Shown here in pieces: positions 61,001 to 64,000 of a stretch of 64,000 nucleotides of DNA. The notes under the pieces were generated by a model that was given only the letters and a program-made list of their open reading frames with translations, did not search any database and was not told where the DNA came from. Source of the DNA: Pseudomonas syringae CC1557 (GTDB taxonomy: Bacteria > Pseudomonadota > Gammaproteobacteria > Pseudomonadales > Pseudomonadaceae); contig NZ_CP007014.1 in NCBI RefSeq assembly GCF_000452705.1, positions 2,976,001 through 3,040,000 of the forward strand. The letters run 5' to 3'. The position numbers were made by a program, and so were the translations under genes. The number at the start of each line of letters is the position of its first letter. The first letter of the stretch is position 1.

Positions 61001-64000
61001 GCGCGAGGCTGGCTTCCTTGACGTGGCTGCCGTCGCCCTGCACATCCAGCAGGCCGAACGGCAGGGTCGGTTCGTCGACATCGCCAAGCATGTCGCGGAA
61101 GAACGTTTCGTGATCATCCTGGCTGACACCAAGGCGTGCCTGGACCACATAGTTGCGATACGGCACGGGCACCGACGCTGCCAAGGCTTCGGCTTCGCCG
61201 AGCAAGCAGTTCTGTATTTCGTGCTTCACCACTTCCAGCGCAGTGTGGTCCAGGGCCATGTGGTGAAACAGCAATATCGCGCAAATCCGCTGGTTGAGCG
61301 GATCTTCGGCATAGGCCACGCGCATCAACGGTGCCTGACCGAGGTCCAGACGGTAGTGACGCGGGTCGAAGCGGCCGTGCAGTTGCGCGCCAATATCACC
61401 GTTCACCGGATCCAGTTCGAGCCCTTCAAGGTGCAATTGTGCCTTGCGCCAGACCACCTGCAGCGGTGACTCAAGGCCTTGCCACACTACACTGGTGCGC
61501 AGAATATCGTGACGGTCGATAACCGTTTGCAGAGCTTGAACAAAGGCGTCCATGCGTTCGCGGTTATCAAAGACGAACTGAGTCTGCAACACATAGGGGT
61601 CGCCGATTTCGGCGGCCAGGTGGTGATAAAGAATGCCTTCCTGCAATGGCGCCAGCGGATACATGTCCTGCACATTCGCCACGCCACCCGGCACGGTGGC
61701 CACGACTTGATCGATCTGCACCTGGGTGAGGTCGATCAACGGCAGCAGCTCAGGCGTAATGCGCTTGCAGTCCTCGGTGATCAGACTGGCTGGGACCACG
61801 ACTTCAGTGCTGCCACCGACTGCCGCTGCCAGCGCAGCCAGCGTCGGTTGGCCGAACAGCACACGCACGTCGGCGCTCAGGCCCAACTGACGCATATGCC
61901 CTATCAGGCTGACGGCCAGCAGTGAGTGTCCGCCCAGTTCGAAGAAGTTGTCATGTCTGCCGACCTGCTCAACGCCCAGCAAGCCTTGCCAGATAACCGC
62001 GATCTGCGTTTCGGTTTCACCTATTGGGGCTTCGTAGCCACGGCTGATCAGTGAGTCAATTTCCGGCGCTGGCAGCGCCTTGCGGTCGAGTTTTCCGTTC
62101 GGAGTCAGCGGCATTGCGTCGAGACGCACGTAGGCCACAGGGATCATGTAGGCCGGGAGTTGTTCCTGCAGCCAGCCGCGCAAGCTGTCAATGCTCGGTT
62201 CCATTTGCGCGGACTGGACGCTGTAATAAGCCACCAGGCGTTTGTCGCCCGGCACATCTTCGCGAGCGGTCACTACGGCTTCGTGGACGGCCGGGTGTTT
62301 GGCCAGACGTGCATCGATCTCACCGAGCTCGATACGGAAACCACGGATTTTCACCTGATCGTCGTTACGGCCCAGGTATTCGATATTGCCGTCTGGCAGA
62401 TAGCGCCCCAGGTCGCCGGTACGGTACATGCGTGCTGCTGGGTTTTGGCTGAACGGATCCTTCAGGAAGCGCTCGGCAGTGAGGTCGTCACGGTTCAGGT
62501 AGCCACGGGCAACACCGGCACCGCCAATGTAGATTTCACCCGCAACACCCAGTGGGACAGGCTGCTGTTGCTCATCCAGCAGATAAAACTGTGTGTTGCC
62601 GACCGGTTTGCCGATGTGAGCTGCAAAACCCTCTTCGCGATCCATCGCTACCCAGCTTGAGTAGGTAGTGGTTTCCGAGGGGCCATAGAGGTTGCATAGG
62701 CGCTGCACGCCGGTTTTCTCGAACAGTGATTCAACCAGGCTGCGCTTGAGCGCTTCACCGGCCACGTTCACGGTATGCACCGATTCCGGCAGGCCGTTGA
62801 CGTCCAGCAACGCTTTAAGCGCCGACGGTACGGTGTTGATCAGGCCGATATCGTGCTCGCCGTGTTGCAGTTCCAGCACGTTCCTGACCACTTCGATGCT
62901 GCCGCCCGATGTCAGTGGCGCAAAGCATTCGTAGACCGCGAGGTCGAAGTTCAGCGAAGTGGAGAACAGCGTTTTTTCCAGTGCCGAGCTATCTGTGCCG
63001 GCGTCGAAGGCCTTAAGCGCCCACGTCAGAAAGTTAACGGTGTTGCGGTGTTCGATCATTACGCCTTTCGGCAGACCAGTGGAGGCCCGAGGTATAGATG
63101 AGGTAAGCCAGATGCGCAGAAGTCAGCCCCGGAACCTGTGGATTCTGGACGGATTCGTCCTGCCAATCGCTTAGATCAAGATTGATCACAGGCACCGAAA
63201 CATCGGCCAGCAAACGCTGGGTATCGGTTTGAGCCAGCACCGCTGCCGGAGCGCTGTCCTGCAGCATATAAGCAATACGTTCGGCCGGATACGCCGGATC
63301 GAGCGGCACGTAACAGCCGCCCGCCTTGAGGATCGCCAGCAGACCGACGACCATCTCGGCGCCGCGTTCAACGCAGATCCCGACCCGCGAATCCGGCTGA
63401 ACGCCCTGCTTGCGCAAGGCATGCGCCAGGCGGTTGGCCTGCTCGTTAAGCTCGCGATAGGTCACACGCTGTTCGCCGTGAATCACCGCCAGCGCTTGCG
63501 GGGTGCGCTCGACCTGCGCTTCAAACAGGCCATGGATGGTCTGCTGCTGCGGATAATCCAGCGAGGTGTGATTGAAATCCACCAGCAACTGCTCACGCTC
63601 GTCGGCCGGCAGGATAGGCAAGCTGTTCAACGGCGCCTGCGGCGTCTGCTCCAGTGCATGCACCAGGCTTTCCAGCGCCGTCTGCATATACCCGCAAACC
63701 CGCTGGGCACCGATACCGGCGACAGCCTGAATATTAAGGCTGAATCCTTCGCCAAGATCGTCGAGGGATAAAATCAACGGGTAGTTGGTGCGTTCTTCGC
63801 CACCCCTCACCTCGATCCCTTCCCAGCGTTGATCGGCCTTATCGGTCACTTCCTGATCGGTCGTCGCTCCGGCTGAACTGTGGCGGTAGTTGAGCAGTGC
63901 GCTGAACAGTGGCGTCGGTGCGGCTACACCGCTGCAACGCTGGGCCAACGCCAGCGAGGCGTGCTCGTGGCCGAGCAACGCTGTCAAACGCGCATGGGTC
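48792..64000 (-). CDS. sypB: SypB-like NRPS, five modules (5' end beyond window; frame interrupted)
   Basis: This cytoplasmic synthetase acts just before SypC. Five A-T units are visible at 3.2-kb spacing. Their codes read Ala, Leu, Val, Ala, Ala, and the first condensation domain is cut by the window edge. SypB of P. syringae is reported as 16.3 kb with five modules, so about 1.1 kb is probably missing. All complete condensation domains have the dual E/C motif, so D residues are expected. The C terminus ([21 protein letters not shown] region) is a basic tail suited to docking with SypC. Frame breaks occur at about 63084 (+1), 58486 (+1), 57482-57629 (74-bp duplication), 53391-53641 (scrambled repeat, net -2) and 49490 (-1). 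The stop is TGA at 48792-48794. Confidence 0.86.
49148..53701 (-). CDS. sypB: sypB reading-frame segment 5: end of module 4 and most of module 5
   Basis: This 1517-residue frame starts in scrambled sequence. It contains A4 (Ala), T4, C5 ([11 protein letters not shown]) and A5 (Ala) up to the frame break at 49490. Near its start the [18 protein letters not shown] block appears twice because of the 102-bp repeat. Confidence 0.8.
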   Translation of the reverse strand: MSSTSRPTAWRMPCASRVCSRISASVSVSNAVRAPAAVLAQTATQGLLADGSVPVINLDLSDWQDESVQNAVLVQTATQDLLADVSVPVINLDLSDWQDESVQNPQVQGLTSAHLAYLIYTSGSTGLPKGVMIEHRNTVNFLTWAHTAFDDSALEKMLFSTSLNFDLAVYECFAPLTSGGSINVVKDVLQLQHGEHDIGLINTVPSALKALLEIDGLPASVHTVNVAGEALKRSLVENLFENTGVQRLCNLYGPSETTTYSSWVAMDREKGFAAHIGKPVGNTRFYLLDEQQQPVPLGVAGEIYIGGAGVARGYLNRDDLTAERFLNDPFSPQPAARMYRTGDLGRYLPDGNIEYQGRNDDQVKIRGFRIELGEIDARLAKHPAVHEAVVTAREDIPGDKRLVAYYTVQAAHTEPGIDSLRDWLQEQLPVYMIPVAYVRLDALPLTPNGKLDRKALPAPNSDALINRDYEAPQGETEAQIAAIWQELLGVERIGRHDNFFELGGHSLLAVSLIGRMRRLGLSVDVRVLFGQPTLAALAAAVGGGTEIVVPANLISEHCEHITPDLLPLADLTQEQIDKVVASVPGGVANVQDIYPLAPLQEGILYHHIAAEQGDPYVLQVQFAFDDRAFLDAFVEALQAVIVRHDILRTGVVWKGLESPVQVVWREAQLHLEELELDPADGEIGVQLHSRFDPRHYRLDMTQAPLMHLVHAEDPRNQRITAMLLFHHMALDHMAMEVVQHEMQAWLLGEAEALSAPVPYRNYVAQARLGVSQADHEVFFRDMLGDIDEPTLPFGLQDVQGDGRDIEEASLALDPQLNLRLRAQARREGVSAASLVHLAWAQVLGKVSNRQDVVFGTVLMGRMQAGEGASWALGMFINTLPLRVDLAGQGVRDGVKATHARLTALLGHEHASLALAQRCSGVAASTPLFSALLNYRHSAVGSVSEQTATAWQGIHTLDSEERTNYPLTLNVDDLGDGFRLSVLVSGKIGAERVCGYMQTALESLLVALEHSPSSALDSLPILPADEREQLLVAFNDTALDYPHEQTIHGLFEAQVERTPDALAVLHGEQRLTYRELNEQANRLAHALRKQGVQPDSRVGICVERGLQMVVGLLAILKAGGGYVPLDPAYPAERIAYMLQDSAPAAVLAQSATEALLADVSVPVINLDLSNWQDESIQNPRVAELTSAHLAYLIYTSGSTGLPKGVMIEHRNTVNFLTWAHSAFGVSALEKTLFSTSLNFDLAVYECFAPLTSGGSINMVKNVLELPHGEHDIGLINTVPSALKALLEIDGLPTSVHTVNVAGEALKRSLVESLFEKTAVQRLCNLYGPSETTTYSSWVAMDRKEGFAAHIGKPVGNTQFYLLDEQQQPVPLGVAGEIYIGGAGVARGYLNRDDLTAERFLKDPFSRNPQHACTVPATWVVTCQTAISNTSAVTTIRLRSVVSVSNWARSRRVWPNTRKYRKRWLLPARAYPAKPVWWRISQRPILHCYRQAALCALTCKSCCQTTCCRQPICCLMRGR
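52090..55299 (-). other. SypB module 4 (C-A-T, Ala)
   Basis: Dual E/C domain. The A4 motif is at about 53175-53210, code D-L-Y-N-N-A-L-T-Y (Ala). The A domain is damaged at 53391-53641. In SP22 the corresponding residue (9) is Dhb, so Ala here is a predicted difference. T core at about 52175-52210. Confidence 0.82.
53391..53594. repeat. 102-bp imperfect tandem duplication in A4 of sypB
   Basis: 53391-53492 and 53493-53594 are diverged copies of the same A-domain stretch, differing at roughly ten positions. About 100 bp that should follow (the [18 protein letters not shown] region) are missing. Measured between fixed landmarks, the stretch is 241 bp against 243 bp in module 5, so length is nearly kept but the frame is lost. 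Confidence 0.85.
53424..57530 (-). CDS. sypB: sypB reading-frame segment 4: end of C3, A3-T3, C4 and start of A4
   Basis: This 1368-residue frame begins after the 74-bp duplication. It holds the end of C3, the Val A domain, T3 (GGHSLLAV), C4 ([22 protein letters not shown]) and the first part of A4, then runs into the scrambled repeat near 53600. Confidence 0.8.
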   Translation of the reverse strand: MGMFINTLPLRVDIGATTVVEGLKATHGQLTALLGHEHAPLALAQRCSGVDAPAPLFSALLNYRHSVVNDVSAETATAWDGIESFGAKDHTNYPLTLNIDDVGNGFNLTVLVSSAVGAKRVCGYMQTVLEHLVDALEQLPSSALDSLPILPAVEREQLLVAFNDTARDYPQQQTVHSLFEAQVRSSPEACAAIHDDVALSYAELNTRANRLARHLLGLGVQPGDSVAILLERSLDLLASQLAVLKCAAVYVPLDVNAPAERQAFMVEDSQARVLLTHSHISLATAAQRVDLDPLTLDGLSSDDLTLPQSSESVAYIMYTSGSTGVPKGVLVPHRAISRLVINNGYADFNAQDRVAFASNPAFDASTLDVWAPLLNGGCVVVIRQTDLLSPRDFQRLLLEQSVTVLWMTAGLFHQYASGLGEAFSRLRYLIVGGDVLDPAVINRVLANNPPQHLLNGYGPTEATTFSMTHEITSVGTGGIPIGRPIGNSQVYVLDALFQPVAVGVAGELYIGGQGVAKGYLNRPELNATQFVANPFSNDAGTLLYRTGDLGRWNADGVIEYLGRNDDQVKIRGFRIEPGEIEARLVECSGVSEAAVLARQDEPGQKRLVAYVVGEDSSALSAVELRRELAASLAEYMVPSAFVVLDSLPLTANGKLDRKALPVPDADAYASREFEAPEGEVEVTLSRIWSELLNVERVGRHDHFFELGGHSLLAVSLIERMRQAGLSVDIRVLFSQPTLAALAAAVGGGSEIVVPANLVTEDCQRITPELLPLANLTQPQIEQVVATVPGGVANVQDIYALAPLQEGILYHHMAAEQGDPYVLQTQFAFDNRERLDAFVQALQRVIDRNDILRTSVVWDGLDSPVQVVWRKAQLHLEGLELDPADGEIGAQLHSRFDPRHYCLDMNQAPLMRLVHAEDPLNQRITAMLLFHHMVLDHMAMEVVQHEMQAWLLGEVEALSAPVPYRNYVAQARLGVSQADHEVFFRDMLGDIDEPTLPFGLQDVQGDGLDIEEASLALDPRLNLRLRAQARQQGVSAASLVHLAWAQVLGKVSNRQDVVFGTVLMGRMQAGEGADRALGMFINTLPLRVSLGGQGVRDGVKATHKGLTDLLGHEYASLALAQRCSGVAVQTPLFNALLNYRHSGVGSVSDQAMQAWQGIHALSSEERTNYPLTLNVDDLADGFRLTALAVSSIGAQRVCGYAHTALENLLTALEQTPETPLHGLSILPTAEREQLLLAFNDTALDYPQQQTIHGMFEAQVERTPDALAVVHGERRLTYRELNEQANRLAHALRKQGVQPDFRVGICVERSAGSGSGAGANRYSGLAGRRFGACDQSGPERLAGRIRPECSTGSNRYSGLAGRRFGTCHQS
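57461..58483 (-). CDS. sypB: sypB reading-frame segment 3: condensation domain of module 3
   Basis: This 340-residue frame holds most of C3 with [11 protein letters not shown] and [11 protein letters not shown]. It is bounded by an extra G in the run at 58486-58488 and by the 74-bp duplication at 57482-57629. Confidence 0.8.
   Translation of the reverse strand: MVKHVPGGATNVQDIYPLAPLQAGILYHHISAEQGDPYTLKALFSLRDRARLDDFSRALQGVINRHDILRTAVLWEGLDEPLQVVLRQAEMRVTELCLDPADGPIDKQLHERFDPRHYRLDVRQAPLMQIVFSHDPLNDRWLAMLLFHHLINDATSLYVVLHEMQALLLGEDASLGRSVPYRNYVAQARLGVSEAQHEAFFREMLGDIDEPTLPFGLQDVQAGGGDIEEASVILPAELNLRLRAQARHAGVSAASLMHLAWARVLGSVSAREQVVFGTVLLGRMQAGEGADRALGMFINTLPLRVDIGARPATVPTARWACLSTPCRCASISARQRWSRD
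57482..57629. repeat. 74-bp tandem duplication in C3 of sypB
   Basis: Two copies at 57482-57555 and 57556-57629 encode the [15 protein letters not shown] region and differ at a few bases (for example GTGTTG against GTATTG). The 74-bp unit shifts the frame. Confidence 0.88.
58215..63059 (-). CDS. sypB: sypB reading-frame segment 2: most of A1 to T2
   Basis: This 1614-residue frame begins at the ATG of [10 protein letters not shown] just after the A3 core of A1. It includes the rest of A1 (Ala), T1, C2 ([22 protein letters not shown]), A2 (Leu) and T2, then loses frame at 58486. Confidence 0.82.
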   Translation of the reverse strand: MIEHRNTVNFLTWALKAFDAGTDSSALEKTLFSTSLNFDLAVYECFAPLTSGGSIEVVRNVLELQHGEHDIGLINTVPSALKALLDVNGLPESVHTVNVAGEALKRSLVESLFEKTGVQRLCNLYGPSETTTYSSWVAMDREEGFAAHIGKPVGNTQFYLLDEQQQPVPLGVAGEIYIGGAGVARGYLNRDDLTAERFLKDPFSQNPAARMYRTGDLGRYLPDGNIEYLGRNDDQVKIRGFRIELGEIDARLAKHPAVHEAVVTAREDVPGDKRLVAYYSVQSAQMEPSIDSLRGWLQEQLPAYMIPVAYVRLDAMPLTPNGKLDRKALPAPEIDSLISRGYEAPIGETETQIAVIWQGLLGVEQVGRHDNFFELGGHSLLAVSLIGHMRQLGLSADVRVLFGQPTLAALAAAVGGSTEVVVPASLITEDCKRITPELLPLIDLTQVQIDQVVATVPGGVANVQDMYPLAPLQEGILYHHLAAEIGDPYVLQTQFVFDNRERMDAFVQALQTVIDRHDILRTSVVWQGLESPLQVVWRKAQLHLEGLELDPVNGDIGAQLHGRFDPRHYRLDLGQAPLMRVAYAEDPLNQRICAILLFHHMALDHTALEVVKHEIQNCLLGEAEALAASVPVPYRNYVVQARLGVSQDDHETFFRDMLGDVDEPTLPFGLLDVQGDGSHVKEASLALDPQLNLRLRAQARQQGVSAASLVHLAWGQVLGTVSSKRDVVFGTVLMGRMQAGEGAERALGMFINTLPLRVDVGAITVVEGLKATHERLTALLGHEHAPLVLAQRCSGVAAPTPLFSALLNYRHSAVGSVSEQAVQAWNGIHVLNSEERANYPLSLSVDDFGDAFSLNAQAVAGIDARSICDYMQTALGHLVEALESAPDSAVCNLPVVPETERQQLLLAFNDTAQDYPQQQTVHAMIEARAASAPESVAAQVGEHCLHYGEMNQRANALAHHLINLGVGVDDRVAVMARRGLDTLVAMLAVLKSGAGYVPVDPSHPDERIAYLLADSAPKVLLTQQALISRVPETAVPVIAFDRPEWPQRLENPQVAGLNATHLAYVIYTSGSTGQPKGVMVEHRTLGNLIDWHCQTFELKAGSHTASVAGFGFDAMAWEVWPALCAGATLHLPPADVSNEQLDALLDWWVAQPLQVAFLPTPVAEYAFSRDLSHPTLRTLLIGGDRLRQFQRDPGFTVINNYGPTEATVVATSGRLLPDGSLDIGTPIANTRVYLLDEHQQLVPLGVAGELYVAGEGVARGYLNRPEMTAERFLRDPFHANADARMYRTGDLARWNADGTLDYLGRNDDQVKVRGLRIELGEIEAQLSRLPGIEEALVLAREDVPGDKRLVAYVTTQQPETVLDIEHLRSHLQGTLPDYMVPVAYVQLDALPLTANGKLDRKALPVPDAQSLISRGYETPQGEVETLLASIWADILKVEQVGRHDHFFELGGHSLLAMTLIERMRQVGLSADVRVLFSQPTVAALAAAVGGGAEVVVPANLIPEHCEHITPELLPLISLTQAQIDPRGKACARRCHQRTGHLPAGAFAGRHSLSPHQCRAGRPVHPESAVQSARSRTTGRFQPCLARGDQPSRYPAHRRAVGRSRRAAASGAASG
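58600..61829 (-). other. SypB module 2 (C-A-T, Leu)
   Basis: Dual E/C domain ([22 protein letters not shown]). The A4 motif FDAMAWEVW is at about 59700-59730, code D-A-W-F-L-G-N-V-V, a well-known Leu code. It is the only Leu module here. T core at about 58695-58730. Confidence 0.86.
61830..64000 (-). other. SypB module 1 (partial C, A-T, Ala)
   Basis: Only the last part of the condensation domain is in the window. The A4 motif is at about 62920-62955, code D-L-Y-N-N-A-L-T-Y (Ala). T core at about 61918-61955. Confidence 0.83.
63034..64000 (-). CDS. sypB: sypB reading-frame segment 1: end of C1 and start of A1 (open to window edge)
   Basis: The frame is open from the right window edge ([21 protein letters not shown], late condensation-domain sequence) through the first A-domain cores. 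It loses frame at about 63084, where GAGGCCC replaces the GAGCCC seen in other modules, inside the A3 core. Confidence 0.82.
   Translation of the reverse strand, partial: THARLTALLGHEHASLALAQRCSGVAAPTPLFSALLNYRHSSAGATTDQEVTDKADQRWEGIEVRGGEERTNYPLILSLDDLGEGFSLNIQAVAGIGAQRVCGYMQTALESLVHALEQTPQAPLNSLPILPADEREQLLVDFNHTSLDYPQQQTIHGLFEAQVERTPQALAVIHGEQRVTYRELNEQANRLAHALRKQGVQPDSRVGICVERGAEMVVGLLAILKAGGCYVPLDPAYPAERIAYMLQDSAPAAVLAQTDTQRLLADVSVPVINLDLSDWQDESVQNPQVPGLTSAHLAYLIYTSGLHWSAERRNDRTPQHR

Noticed and set aside
8284..64000. Regular direct repeats about 3.2 kb apart, as in a repeat array or a mobile element
   Set aside because: The period equals one C-A-T module and every unit translates to NRPS domains. 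No short repeat-spacer pattern, transposase or terminal inverted repeats were seen.

Overview
The window is almost entirely one lipopeptide biosynthesis locus from a fluorescent plant-associated Pseudomonas, most likely a member of the P. syringae complex or a close relative. It closely resembles the syringopeptin (syp) half of the syr-syp island. The evidence is the gene content (an RND pump, a diaminobutyrate aminotransferase, a MacAB-like exporter and two giant NRPS genes), the adenylation-domain codes (Ala, Val, Leu, Thr, Ser and two Dab), the use of dual epimerization/condensation domains, the terminal tandem thioesterases, and two 20-bp palindromes that fit the published syr-syp box.

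Layout, left to right. 1-3272 (minus): pseC (partial), pseB and pseA, a tripartite RND efflux operon. 3273-3549: divergent control region with a syr-syp-type box. 3550-4884 (plus): dat, which makes 2,4-diaminobutyrate. 5099-8220 (minus): pseF and pseE, a MacB/MacA-like exporter. 8284-48382 (minus): sypC, a 12-module NRPS with two thioesterases. 48383-48791: control region with a terminator for sypB and a second box for sypC. 48792-64000 (minus): sypB, whose 5 modules run off the right edge within the first condensation domain.

How the genes work together. SypB hands a chain to SypC through a probable tail/TubC-type docking pair. Read from the A-domain codes, the visible modules predict Ala-Leu-Val-Ala-Ala (SypB) then Val-Ala-Ala-Thr(Dhb)-Thr(allo-Thr)-Ser-Ser-Thr(Dhb)-Ala-Dab-Dab-X (SypC). 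This lines up module for module with residues 6-22 of syringopeptin SP22 as I remember it. It differs at positions 7, 9 and 17, and position 22 is uncertain. Dat supplies Dab, and PseEF and PseABC are the likely export routes.

Caveat. Both NRPS genes are broken into several reading frames by single-base indels, small tandem duplications and one 583-bp deletion. All of these lie in the highly repetitive NRPS DNA and none in the single-copy genes. Undoing the six sypC changes I could identify gives a length of 40,650 bp, an exact multiple of three and equal to the 40.6 kb I recall for sypC. I therefore favour assembly or sequencing error over a dead gene, but this cannot be settled from the window.
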